Source: Sedimenticola selenatireducens DSM 17993 (GTDB lineage: Bacteria; Pseudomonadota; Gammaproteobacteria; Chromatiales; Chromatiaceae). From it: DNA of 64,000 bases. A program made the position numbers and the translations under genes. The notes beneath the pieces are model-generated. The model searched no databases and was not told the origin of the DNA. It worked only from the letters and a program-made list of their open reading frames with translations. Location of the stretch: assembly GCF_000428045.1 (NCBI RefSeq), contig NZ_ATZE01000010.1, forward strand, positions 26,071 through 90,070, given 5' to 3'. Positions within the stretch are counted from its first letter, which is position 1; every line of letters begins with the position of its first letter. Positions 48,015 to 57,998 of this stretch are shown piece by piece.

Positions 48015-48728
48015 TTACAGTTCCAGAAGGATTTCCTGCTCGGAAAATGAGGGTTCAAAACCGCGCGATTCATAATGGGCGAAAATGGCATCCACCACCT
48101 CCTGGGGCTCTTCGCAAAGCTGCACCAGTTCCAGGTCGCTGGCGGATATGGTGCCGGTAGCACACATGGTATTGCGCATCCAGTCGAGCAGTCCGCTCCA
48201 GAACCCGGCGTTTACCAGAATGATGGGGATGCGCCGGGTCTTGCCGGTCTGTATCAGGGTCAGGATCTCGGCAAACTCATCCAGGGTACCGAAACCACCC
48301 GGCATCACCACATAGGCCGAGGCGTATTTCACGAACATTACCTTGCGGGAGAAAAAATGTTTGAAGTGCAGGGAGATATCCTGATAGGGATTGGGCTGCT
48401 GCTCCTTCGGCAGCTCAATGTTGAGCCCCACACTGGGCGCCCGTCCCCGATGCCCGCCCTTGTTCGCCGCTTCCATAATACCGGGACCGCCACCGCTGAC
48501 CACCGCGAAGCCGCTCTCTGACAGCAGATAGGCAATCTGCTCCGCTTTCAGATAATCCGGGCTCTCCCTCCCGGCCCGCGCCGAACCAAAGATACTGACC
48601 GCCGGCCAGATACCTGAAAGCTGTTCAAAACCCTCGACAAACTCGGCCATGATCTGGAATACCTTCCAGGACTCCCGGGAGAGTTGGCTCTGTTGCGGCC
48701 GCTCAGAGTAATCTTTGTTCTTCGCCAT
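48015..48728 (-). CDS. LOG family (TIGR00730) Rossmann-fold protein
   Basis: A 237-residue protein of the LOG family, whose members hydrolyse nucleoside 5'-monophosphates such as cytokinin precursors to base and ribose phosphate. The nucleotide-binding segments are SIFGSARAG near 45-53, VVSGGGPGIMEAANKGG near 75-91 and the family motif PGGFGTLDE near 142-150 (PGGxGTxxE). In bacteria outside plant symbioses the natural substrate is often AMP. It diverges from rep with a 97-base gap. Confidence 0.9.
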   Translation of the reverse strand: MAKNKDYSERPQQSQLSRESWKVFQIMAEFVEGFEQLSGIWPAVSIFGSARAGRESPDYLKAEQIAYLLSESGFAVVSGGGPGIMEAANKGGHRGRAPSVGLNIELPKEQQPNPYQDISLHFKHFFSRKVMFVKYASAYVVMPGGFGTLDEFAEILTLIQTGKTRRIPIILVNAGFWSGLLDWMRNTMCATGTISASDLELVQLCEEPQEVVDAIFAHYESRGFEPSFSEQEILLEL

Positions 48729-48825
48729 CTGGTCTATCCCTCATCTTTTCCGCATAATACCGGCAGTGACCCGCCAGCACTTCCACACGAACCATTAGAT
48801 TCTATCCTGTTTTCTGTCCAAAGAG

Positions 48826-50835
<2,010 letters not shown>

Positions 50836-50873
50836 ACAGGTCCATGGGATAAACGAAGCGCGCCATCAAACTA

Positions 50874-50901
50874 AAAAGGGCATGCCATGGCATGCCCTTT
50901 T
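50874..50901. terminator. Perfect 28-base palindrome, bidirectional terminator
   Basis: AAAAGGGCATGCC and GGCATGCCCTTTT meet at a central AT, so the sequence equals its own reverse complement over 28 bases. A and T runs lie at the outer ends. It stands between the convergent rep and cytochrome genes and should end both transcripts. Confidence 0.88.
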
Positions 50902-50922
50902 ACCTGCCATCGGCCTGGTTGT

Positions 50923-51726
50923 TTAGCGCGGCTGCTGACTCAACCAGCCGGAGATCGCCTTCATATCCTCTTCGGAAACGGACGCCATAATTCCCTTCAT
51001 CGCCGCAGTCTGCCCATTATTGCGGGCACCGCTCTTGATATCTTTCATCTGGTTGAAAATGTACTGTTCGGGAAGCGCAGCCACCTTGGGATAGGTGGAC
51101 ATGATGGGGGTCTTGCCGTCTGCCCCATGGCAAGCGGCACAACCCTTGGCTGCATACAACGCCGCACCTGGGTCAGCGGATGGAGCCGGTGCTGCGGCTG
51201 CCGGGGCTGGTGCCGCGGTAGCTTGTGCTGCCGGAGCCGCTGCGGCGGCAGGAGCAGCCTCACCCCGGGGCAGACCGCTCAGCCAGGCCGCCAGCACTTT
51301 CATATCCTCTTCGGACACGGCCGCCATAATCCCTTTCATGACCGCGCTCTGGCCGTTGCTGCGGGCGCCGCTCTTGATGTCTTTCAATTGATTCAGGATG
51401 TACTGTTCAGGCAGGGCGGCTACCTTCGGATAGGTGGACATAATGGGCGCCTTGCCCTGGGCGCCGTGACAGGCGGTACAGCCCTTGGCCGTATAGAGTG
51501 CCTCAGCCGGATCGGCCGGTGCGGCTGGCGCTGCCGCGGTCGGGGTTGCGGCCGCAGTGGATGTGGCTGCGGACTGAACCTGCCCCTCTACCGCGACTTG
51601 GCCGACCGGCTTGATACGCTCGATCACCTCGGTTCGATCCTGCGCCATCAGCGGGGTACTCATAACCAGGACGGCAATACCCGCCATAGTCATACTTTTC
51701 ATATGGGAAACAGCTTTAGGGCTCAC
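50923..51726 (-). CDS. Periplasmic diheme cytochrome c (tandem-duplicated domain)
   Basis: A 267-residue exported protein with a signal peptide (about 10-29), an Ala/Pro-rich linker, and two nearly equal class I cytochrome domains: heme motifs CTACH at 83-87 and CAACH at 196-200, each followed by the same pattern with KGIMA(A/S)VSEEDMK supplying the probable axial Met. A second Ala/Pro linker joins them. Each repeat is about 75-80 residues. It starts at a GTG with AGGAG seven bases upstream, better than the internal ATG at 51702. Maturation would use the ccm system of this window. Redox partners are unknown. Confidence 0.9.
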   Translation of the reverse strand: MSPKAVSHMKSMTMAGIAVLVMSTPLMAQDRTEVIERIKPVGQVAVEGQVQSAATSTAAATPTAAAPAAPADPAEALYTAKGCTACHGAQGKAPIMSTYPKVAALPEQYILNQLKDIKSGARSNGQSAVMKGIMAAVSEEDMKVLAAWLSGLPRGEAAPAAAAAPAAQATAAPAPAAAAPAPSADPGAALYAAKGCAACHGADGKTPIMSTYPKVAALPEQYIFNQMKDIKSGARNNGQTAAMKGIMASVSEEDMKAISGWLSQQPR

Positions 51727-51956
51727 AATCTAACTCCTCATACATCGGGATCATATGGATGGGCGTCTGACGCCATACATTGGCCCGCCCCGGATTTAAC
51801 AGGGCGCAGTATAACGACAACCGTAATAAAGATCGACTGTCAACCCGGTATCACCGCCCGGAAACGGGGGAGATGGGATAGACGTGCCGGGTACCTCAGG
51901 GTAAGATACGCCCTCTTCGCCCACCGCAGCGAAAAAACGGTGGGAAGGAATCTCAA

Positions 51957-52033
51957 GCGCCCGTAGCTCAGCTGGATAGAGTACTGCCCTCCGAAGGCAG
52001 GGGTCACAGGTTCGAATCCTGTCGGGCGCGCCA
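51957..52033 (+). tRNA. tRNA-Arg (anticodon CCG)
   Basis: A 77-base cloverleaf: acceptor GCGCCCG pairs with CGGGCGC, the D arm follows GTAGCTCAGCTGGATAGAG, the anticodon stem CTGCC/GGCAG holds loop CTCCGAA with anticodon CCG, and the T arm contains GGTTCGAATCC. The 3' CCA (52031-52033) is encoded. It reads the Arg codon CGG. A TAAGAT about 50 bases upstream may be its -10 element. Confidence 0.97.
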
Positions 52034-52250
52034 TCTTTTCAAAGACTTACCAACACTCCGAGCACCAGAAGTTCCTCATTGGCGCACCTTTGGCACAATG
52101 AGCGTTTGCTATTGGGTCAATTCAAAAGCGCGGTACAGCTATCGCAACCTGTCGAAGCAAAAAAACAGATCGAGCATAGCCGCTGAATTTTTCACCAAAA
52201 CCCTGAACACAAACTCATAGCACCGCAGAAAACCGGGATCCCCGGACTAA

Positions 52251-52571
52251 TCAGCAACGCCCTTTTTTCCTCTGGCCAGGTGGGCAGTGGTACGCGCCAG
52301 GATGCCCGCCTCGCGGCGCACTGCTCTCATATCGTACTGCGGGAGGCGGGGAAGAGCGACCGGACTCTTCCTCGGTGTTAACCGCTGTTCCGACTGCCGC
52401 ACCGAGTGCACCCCCGATAATCGCACCGTCACGACCACCGACCTCGTTGCCAATTGCGGCGCCAGCAGCACCGCCAAGACCACCACCAATCGCGGCGTCC
52501 AGGGTTGAACTGTCCGCGGTTGCTTCAACGGCAACCAGGGCGATGGAGAAAATCAGGTATTGTAATTTCAT
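52251..52571 (-). CDS. Small exported glycine-zipper protein
   Basis: From MKLQYLIFSIALVAVEATA (ATG 52571) a 106-residue protein with a signal peptide (1-19), a Gly/Ala-rich glycine-zipper segment (about 27-60, AIGGGLGGAAGAAIGNEVGG and GAIIGGALGAAVGTA) and a Ser/Pro-rich tail ending CPPGQRKKGRC. This is the pattern of outer-membrane Rickettsia 17 kDa-like and YMGG-type proteins, though the lipobox Cys is absent. Function is not known. It lies just after the tRNA on the opposite strand. Confidence 0.75.
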   Translation of the reverse strand: MKLQYLIFSIALVAVEATADSSTLDAAIGGGLGGAAGAAIGNEVGGRDGAIIGGALGAAVGTAVNTEEESGRSSPPPAVRYESSAPRGGHPGAYHCPPGQRKKGRC

Positions 52572-53002
52572 AGTATTCTCAGGATCCCAGATCAAAGTAA
52601 CGGAACACTCTTAATATTATCCCCATTAACCATTGAACCATAGAGACCCTTGTCACAATCAGGTACCCACCATGACCTGGAGTATTTGCCGATAATCCGT
52701 TCGATCCCGCATTTTTCATCGCCGCTACAGCATCGCCACACAGACAATTCCACGCGATACAACGCCAGAAACGACCGGGCCATCAGCGAGACGATAGACC
52801 CGGTCCAATCGCGTACGACATACTCACTCCGGACAGACAAGCACCCGCCATCACCAAGCACACCCACTTTACTACCAACAACCATCCGTCTGATCTATCC
52901 TAAAGACTCGCCAGTTACCAGATATTAACAGTCGGCAGTCGCGGCCACGCCGACAGCCTGAACCCGATCGACAAGTCTTCGCCAATAAATAACGGAATCC
53001 GG
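52572..53002. other. 431-base intergenic region
   Basis: Lies between the minus-strand glycine-zipper gene and the plus-strand EamA gene. Frames of 90-100 codons exist on both strands (52592-52885 and 52650-52928), but they are rich in rare codons for this genome, lack ribosome binding sites and resemble no family. I see no RNA gene or repeat. Promoters for both flanking genes must lie here. Confidence 0.4.
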
Positions 53003-53860
53003 ATGTCCCACGCTGTTGATATAAAAACCTTGTCGCTTACCGCACTGACCATGACGGCGTTTGCCGCCAACTCGCTGCTGTGCCGACTGGCCCTGGGAGA
53101 ACAGGCCATTGACGCAGCCAGTTTCACCATGGTGCGCCTGACCTCAGGCGCGTTGATGCTTTGGCTGATCATGCATCTGCCCAGCACCACCCAGAGTCAA
53201 CCACTTAAAAGCGACTGGCTGGCAGCACTCATGCTGTTTATATACGCGGCCACCTTCTCCTTTGCCTATATCACACTCAGCGCGGGTACGGGCGCACTGA
53301 TCCTGTTCGGCGCGGTACAACTAACCATGTTTTTTTTCGGACTACGCAGCGGTGAGCCATTCTCCGGTCTCTCCTGGCTCGGTCTGACAGTGGCCCTGAC
53401 AGGGCTGGTTTACCTGGTGTCACCCGGGGTTACCGCCCCTGAACCGATCGGCACTATCCTTATGGTAATCGCGGGCATCAGTTGGGGCGTCTACTCATTG
53501 CGAGGTCGCGGTGTATCCAACCCCTTGCAGTCCACGGCCCACAACTTTCTGCTTGCGGTACCGCTGGGGCTGCTGTTGAGTATTATGTTTATAGACAACT
53601 TGCACTTTAGTACCCGGGGATTGGCGATTGCCATCATCTCGGGTGCTATTGCCTCGGGGCTTGGCTATGTCGTCTGGTATGCAGCCCTGCGTGAACTGAA
53701 GGCAACCAGTGCGGCAACCGTGCAACTCTCGGTACCCGTCATCGCGGCCTTCGGCGGCGTATTGCTATTGTCCGAGGCAATCACCCTGCGATTACTGATC
53801 GCTTCGGCGGCCATTCTCGGCGGTATTGCGATCGTGGTGACACAGCGCAGCACCTCTTAA
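53003..53860 (+). CDS. EamA/DMT family transporter
   Basis: A 285-residue inner-membrane protein with ten predicted helices arranged as two EamA repeats (about 8-135 and 145-280). Family features are the polar-hydrophobic N-terminal stretch LTMTAFAANSLLCRLALGE near 11-29 and a Gly/Pro pattern near 165-175. DMT transporters of this type export metabolites or amino acids; the substrate cannot be inferred. It stands alone on the plus strand and converges with the TlpA-type gene (9 bases apart). Confidence 0.88.
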   Translation: MSHAVDIKTLSLTALTMTAFAANSLLCRLALGEQAIDAASFTMVRLTSGALMLWLIMHLPSTTQSQPLKSDWLAALMLFIYAATFSFAYITLSAGTGALILFGAVQLTMFFFGLRSGEPFSGLSWLGLTVALTGLVYLVSPGVTAPEPIGTILMVIAGISWGVYSLRGRGVSNPLQSTAHNFLLAVPLGLLLSIMFIDNLHFSTRGLAIAIISGAIASGLGYVVWYAALRELKATSAATVQLSVPVIAAFGGVLLLSEAITLRLLIASAAILGGIAIVVTQRSTS

Positions 53861-53869
53861 ACCAATGGT

Positions 53870-54373
53870 CTATTTTTGTTGGGTAGCGATTTCGGCAGAC
53901 TCTGTCTGACGCGCAATAAACCGCTCGATCATGTGGGCGGACACCACGCCCACCTGCCTTGCAACCACTTCTCCCTGGGGTGAAACCAGGAAGGAGGTTG
54001 GCAATCCGGAGAGCGGGCCCAGCGCAGTCTGCTGTGAAGGGGAGGCAACCCAGACAGGATAATTGATGGAAAGCTCGTCCATAAAGATGGTTAAGGCCTC
54101 CGCATCCAGTTGTTCCATATTGATACCGATCACTACGGCATCCTTATCTTTATGCCGCGCATGAAACTGGACAAGTTCCGGTATCTCTTCCAGGCAAGGT
54201 GTACACCAGGTGGCCCAGTAATTGACCAGCCGCCATTTTCCCTGAAACTCCGCCAGCGACCGTTGATTGCCCTGCAGATCATAGAGTGGCTGCTCTTCCG
54301 CACATGCATCAGATAGCAGTGCGAGGCAGAAAATCAGCAAACTGTAACGCGTTATTTGTCTCATGATTGACAT
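53870..54373 (-). CDS. TlpA-type periplasmic thioredoxin
   Basis: A 167-residue thiol-disulfide protein with a signal peptide (about 1-25) and a thioredoxin fold. The active site is WATWCTPC with Cys 57 and Cys 60, and the cis-Pro segment is GLPTSFLVSPQG near 124-135. The ATG at 54373 is preceded by AGGTG at good spacing. It follows tonB by about 80 bases on the same strand and may be the last gene of the TonB-linked cluster, where it could receive electrons from the DsbD-like protein encoded at 56245. That link is inferred from context. Confidence 0.88.
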   Translation of the reverse strand: MSIMRQITRYSLLIFCLALLSDACAEEQPLYDLQGNQRSLAEFQGKWRLVNYWATWCTPCLEEIPELVQFHARHKDKDAVVIGINMEQLDAEALTIFMDELSINYPVWVASPSQQTALGPLSGLPTSFLVSPQGEVVARQVGVVSAHMIERFIARQTESAEIATQQK

Positions 54374-54454
54374 CTTTATCACCTGGATAACCTGATCAAC
54401 GCTATCGCGTCTTTTTCCCGACTCTATTTTTGCGTCGTCAGCGGGATGTTTTCA

Positions 54455-55198
54455 CTACATTGAGAGGGAATATTTCAGGTTGAAACTCAACCGGATCGGC
54501 AAACTGATGGAGTCAGGTGACGCCGGCAGGGGCAAGGCTTTTTGCATCGCGCGCTGGGTCGCCTTGTTGAGCAAATTATGCCCCCCCTTAACCTGCAGAT
54601 CCTGTATGCGGCCATTTTCCGAGAGTGTGAAACTCACCTGCACCAATCCCTCAATACCCCGTCGCCTGGCCGGTATCGGATAATGTTTGTATTGTTCGAT
54701 ATGTCGCAACAACTGTGCAATATAGAGATCCTTTAACTCGGACAGAGTTGGCTGTTGAGTCACCACTGGCTGATCCGTCTCTGGCAGATCCGGCATTTTC
54801 TGCTCAACAACCGGCGCACGATCAACCACCTCCTCCTGCTTCGGAACCGGTTCCGGCTTGGGCTTGGGCTTGGGCTTGGGCTTGGGCTTGGGCTTGGGCT
54901 TGGGCTTGGGCTTGGGCTTGGGCTTGGGCTTGGGCTCCGGCTTGGGCTCCGGCTCGGGCTCCGGCTCGGGCTCCGGCTCGGGTTCCAGTTCGGGTTCGGG
55001 TTCGGGTTCTGGCTCTACCTGTTTCACCACGGGTTTTGGAGAAGGAAAGCTTATCCGAACGGGCGTTGGATCAGCTTGAGCAATTTTTTCAGGCGCACTG
55101 ATAACCCGGCTCTGCCATATATCCACTATGACCAGGACATGGATGACAATAGAACAGAAAATGGCGAACAGCCGCCAGTTGATATCCCGCGCAGTCAC
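54455..55198 (-). CDS. tonB: Energy transducer TonB with extended Pro-Lys spacer
   Basis: TonB passes proton-motive energy from ExbBD to outer-membrane receptors. The 247 residues have an N-terminal membrane helix (about 9-28), an unusually long Pro-Glu/Pro-Lys spacer (about 60-118) and the C-terminal TonB domain (about 155-240, with YPIPARRRGIEGLVQVSFTL). The spacer is encoded by a hexanucleotide tandem repeat annotated separately. It starts at a GTG that overlaps the exbD stop. The receptor of this cluster is the likely client. Confidence 0.94.
   Translation of the reverse strand: MTARDINWRLFAIFCSIVIHVLVIVDIWQSRVISAPEKIAQADPTPVRISFPSPKPVVKQVEPEPEPEPELEPEPEPEPEPEPEPKPEPKPKPKPKPKPKPKPKPKPKPKPKPKPEPVPKQEEVVDRAPVVEQKMPDLPETDQPVVTQQPTLSELKDLYIAQLLRHIEQYKHYPIPARRRGIEGLVQVSFTLSENGRIQDLQVKGGHNLLNKATQRAMQKALPLPASPDSISLPIRLSFNLKYSLSM
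54855..55016. repeat. Hexanucleotide tandem repeat inside tonB
   Basis: Thirteen perfect copies of GGCTTG run from 54855 to 54932; degenerate copies (GGCTCC, GGCTCG, GGTTCC, GGTTCG) continue to about 55016. On the coding strand each unit gives Pro-Lys or Pro-Glu. Because the unit is six bases, gains or losses change spacer length without breaking the frame. Confidence 0.95.
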
Positions 55199-55596
55199 GG
55201 CTTCTCGGTTTGAATATCCAGAGCTTCGGCACCTGCCAGACGGGCCGCATCAATAACCTGCACCGCTTTACCGAAATCTGCCTGTTGATCACCCTTTAAG
55301 CGGACAAAACTCTTTCCGGGTGAATGCAGCGCGCCCCGCAGCACTTCCGTCAAATCAGTCAACTCCGTAACGCTTCCATCCACCAGCAATTGTCCATCTG
55401 GCGTCAGTGTCACCGTTACATATTTGCTGTCCTCCAGCGGCTCACTGCTGCTGGCTTTTGGCAATTGGATATCAATCCGCTCCTCCTCGATGAAGTGGGC
55501 GGTCAACATAAAGAACACCAACAATAGAAAGACGATATCGATCAGCGGTGTCAGGTTGAGCACCACATTGGAGTGTCGTCTGGGTTCAGACGCCAT
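55195..55596 (-). CDS. exbD: Biopolymer transport protein ExbD
   Basis: Proton-channel partner of ExbB. The 133 residues have one membrane helix with the essential acid Asp 20 in LTPLIDIVFLLLVFFML (positions 15-31), followed by a periplasmic domain. The start overlaps the exbB end by eleven bases and the stop overlaps the tonB GTG start, so exbB, exbD and tonB are translated together. Confidence 0.95.
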   Translation of the reverse strand: MASEPRRHSNVVLNLTPLIDIVFLLLVFFMLTAHFIEEERIDIQLPKASSSEPLEDSKYVTVTLTPDGQLLVDGSVTELTDLTEVLRGALHSPGKSFVRLKGDQQADFGKAVQVIDAARLAGAEALDIQTEKP

Positions 55597-56248
55597 CCGT
55601 TATCCCTTCCCAATGATGCGGCTGTTCCGACGGGGCATGATAGGCCTGCGCCTTTCCCCTGCGCTCCAGCAACAGGGCGATAGTTGTTTCCATTGATTGA
55701 TTACGCCGTTCCACCGCACCCTCAAGGAAATGCAGCAAAATCAACAACGGAATGGCGACAGCCAACCCTACGCCCGTGGTAATCATCGCTTCCCAGATGC
55801 CACCGGCGAGTGCCTGGGCATCCACTTTACCCCCCGCCTGCTCGATGACCATGAACGCCTTGATCATGCCGGTAATGGTACCCAGCAGGCCGAGCAGCGG
55901 TGCGGTATTACCCAGAATACCCAGGGTACGAAGCCCATACTCCATGCGCTGTAGTTCGTCACTTCGCACACGATTACCTACGCTGCGCAGATCTTCCACT
56001 TCACCTGCATCCGCATTCGTGATCGCTTGCACAATCCGGTACTCGGGGCCTGGCTTCGCATCCGAGTTATCTAGCTTCTCCGGCTGATCGAGCAGGCATC
56101 TCAGATTTTCCTGCAACGCCCGGGGGAGTCTGCGTTGTCGCAAAAACAGCAGCGATCGTTCCAATACAATGGCCAGACCGATTGCAGAATAGCAGACCAG
56201 CAACCAGACAACGGGTCCACCCTTGGTTAGTAATTCAGCCATACTCAT
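55586..56248 (-). CDS. exbB: MotA/TolQ/ExbB proton channel protein ExbB
   Basis: Inner-membrane proton channel that energises TonB. From the ATG at 56248 (MSMAELLTKGGPVVWLLV) it has 220 residues, with a helix near 12-30 and two more near 110-135 and 150-175 in LLGLLGTITGMIKAF and GVGLAVAIPLLILLHFL, the conserved TolQ/ExbB core. The chosen ATG overlaps the preceding stop (ATGA); another ATG four codons upstream is possible. Confidence 0.94.
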   Translation of the reverse strand: MSMAELLTKGGPVVWLLVCYSAIGLAIVLERSLLFLRQRRLPRALQENLRCLLDQPEKLDNSDAKPGPEYRIVQAITNADAGEVEDLRSVGNRVRSDELQRMEYGLRTLGILGNTAPLLGLLGTITGMIKAFMVIEQAGGKVDAQALAGGIWEAMITTGVGLAVAIPLLILLHFLEGAVERRNQSMETTIALLLERRGKAQAYHAPSEQPHHWEGITDGV

Positions 56249-56949
56249 GGTGCTATCCATCCCATTGCTGTCCCCAGGCCCATAATGAGCAGCAGTCCGA
56301 CGCTGGCGTTTTCCAAAGAGTTACCCCAGCGGCTCAAATGTTGTTTTAGCTGTTGCCCGAAATGGGCAACACCCAATGAAAAGACCAGTGTTGGTATCAA
56401 TACCGCACCGATACCAAAGCCAGCCCCAAGCATCATGCCAGCGGCTGCGCTACCGGTGGTTGCCGACGCCAAAATAACGGTAGTGAGTGGCGCGCAGGGA
56501 TTAAGCGCCATGCCGGCACCCATTAAAAACAACCCACTCGGTAACGCTGGTTCCGACCTGCCCGAAACAGGCGGGGAAACTTCCACCGGGTCAGCACCTC
56601 CATGCCTTGAGTTACAACTCAATTGACGTTTATGCCGCCGCCAGATCAACGAAAGCGCCACCGTAATGGTGGCCCCGCCCAGCACCCAGCGCACCCAGGG
56701 CGCGGCGATCCAGTCCTGCACAATCAGTCCAAGAAAACCGGAAAAGGCACCCAGCAAGGCATAACCCGTAAGGCGGCCGGCGGAAAAGGGCAGCAGAATT
56801 CGCCAGGCGCTGCGGATGCCGTCGCCGGTAGCTGTGAATACCGGCCCCAGGTAAGGAAGGCAGGCAATATTACAGGGGCCGGAGCCAAAACCCAGACCAA
56901 GCAAAAGCACGGCGCTGAAGCTGAGTACAACCGGCTCAAGCGGCATCAT
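56245..56949 (-). CDS. DsbD/TauE-like membrane protein with paired cysteines
   Basis: A 234-residue polytopic protein of about six helices, built of two halves. The first helix has GSGPCNIACLPYLGP with Cys 26 and Cys 30; the second half has ALNPCAPL with Cys 152. This Pro-Cys pattern in both halves is that of the CcdA/DsbD transmembrane family (DsbD_2, often named sulfite exporter TauE/SafE), in which one Cys per half shuttles electrons from the cytoplasm to periplasmic thioredoxins. Its start overlaps the preceding stop (ATGATG). The role, thiol electron transfer or solute transport, is not settled by the sequence. Confidence 0.75.
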   Translation of the reverse strand: MMPLEPVVLSFSAVLLLGLGFGSGPCNIACLPYLGPVFTATGDGIRSAWRILLPFSAGRLTGYALLGAFSGFLGLIVQDWIAAPWVRWVLGGATITVALSLIWRRHKRQLSCNSRHGGADPVEVSPPVSGRSEPALPSGLFLMGAGMALNPCAPLTTVILASATTGSAAAGMMLGAGFGIGAVLIPTLVFSLGVAHFGQQLKQHLSRWGNSLENASVGLLLIMGLGTAMGWIAP

Positions 56950-57998
56950 GGTTCGGTCACCCCGCGTTGTTTTGTTTTTGAAAACAGCGAACGCAAGGTG
57001 CGCTTTTCCCACACGCTCTGTGCCTTTTTACGTACCTTGAAATATTGCGGATCGGCCTTGAAGACCGGAAACATGGCATATTTCAGCTTCAGCACATCCT
57101 TGTCGGGACAAAACTCCACGCAACGACCACACAGTGTGCAATCCTCAAATGTGACATCCTTCTTGACCATCTCCGTATGGATCTCCTTGATATCCATCGG
57201 ACACGCTTTGGCACAGAGTCCGCATTTTCCGCAACGTGGCGAGGCCTCCTTGACCAGCCGCAACAACCCCACTTTCCGGAACACGGCATGCAGTGCCAAC
57301 ATGGGACAGATGCGGCAGAACGGTTGACGGACTGTCAGTGCCAGCGCAATCATCAGACCAAACAGAAAATCCGCGATCAGGGTAAGCACGATGGTTGTTG
57401 TGCTCGCGGAATCGACCACCAGCTGGCTGGCGTCGCCATTGGCCAGGGTGGTGAGAATCCGGCTGGGACAGATCTTGCAGAACGGATCGCCCAGATCATG
57501 ATTGAGATAACCCAACCCGGTCATTAACGGAAAGCCGAACACCAGCAGCGCAAGAATCGCCCACTTCACTGGCCGTGTCTTCTGTACCACGCCCGGGTCT
57601 ACCGATTCTGTTCGTTGCAACCCCAGCTTCTGCCCCAGGATCTGCACCAACTCCTGGAATGTACCCAAGGGGCAAATCCAGCCACAGAACGCCTTGTTCA
57701 GAACCACAAAAAATATCAGGAATGTACCCAGGGTAATCAGCGTCGGCATCAACCCCATCAGTATATCGCCGCCCTGGTTAATTACCGGACCCAAACGGTG
57801 GTCCATCTGGTGTTGAAACGGGATCAACGCACAGAGATCCGAGCCATTCATGTCATAGGCACAACTCAATGCCGGCAGCGCACCAGTGATCTTGTCGGCC
57901 AGATAAAAACTGCCCAGGGCACTGCCGTAGACCAGCAGCAAAAAGGCCCCCAGTTGAACCAGTTTACGAATAACAGAGAGGTTTTTTATCGGGTTCAT
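56946..57998 (-). CDS. NapH/NosR-type membrane polyferredoxin
   Basis: A 350-residue membrane iron-sulfur protein. About five helices alternate with cysteine motifs: CGWICP (Cys 105, 109), CKICP (174, 177) and CRICP (228, 231). Two 4Fe-4S motifs follow, CGKCGLCAKACP (256-267) and CTLCGRCVEFCP (287-298). This is the layout of NapH, CcoG and the C-terminal half of NosR, which move electrons from the quinol pool or cytoplasm to periplasmic partners. A periplasmic Cys pair (46, 56) is extra. No nap or nos catalytic genes are near; it sits between a TonB receptor region and exbBD-tonB. Confidence 0.9.
   Translation of the reverse strand: MNPIKNLSVIRKLVQLGAFLLLVYGSALGSFYLADKITGALPALSCAYDMNGSDLCALIPFQHQMDHRLGPVINQGGDILMGLMPTLITLGTFLIFFVVLNKAFCGWICPLGTFQELVQILGQKLGLQRTESVDPGVVQKTRPVKWAILALLVFGFPLMTGLGYLNHDLGDPFCKICPSRILTTLANGDASQLVVDSASTTTIVLTLIADFLFGLMIALALTVRQPFCRICPMLALHAVFRKVGLLRLVKEASPRCGKCGLCAKACPMDIKEIHTEMVKKDVTFEDCTLCGRCVEFCPDKDVLKLKYAMFPVFKADPQYFKVRKKAQSVWEKRTLRSLFSKTKQRGVTEP

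Noticed and set aside
51840..52034. 65-codon frame antisense to tRNA-Arg, reading [20 protein letters not shown]
   Set aside because: This is the well-known false protein made by translating the reverse strand of a tRNA-Arg gene. The tRNA explains the sequence.
52592..52928. Two opposing frames of about 95 codons between the glycine-zipper and EamA genes
   Set aside because: No ribosome binding site, no hydrophobic or domain pattern, and codon use unlike the neighbours.
51957..53002. Integrated element at the tRNA-Arg 3' end
   Set aside because: No integrase gene and no repeat of the tRNA 3' end were found downstream.
54841..55020. CRISPR-like array
   Set aside because: The repeats are contiguous hexamers without spacers and encode the TonB Pro-Lys spacer.
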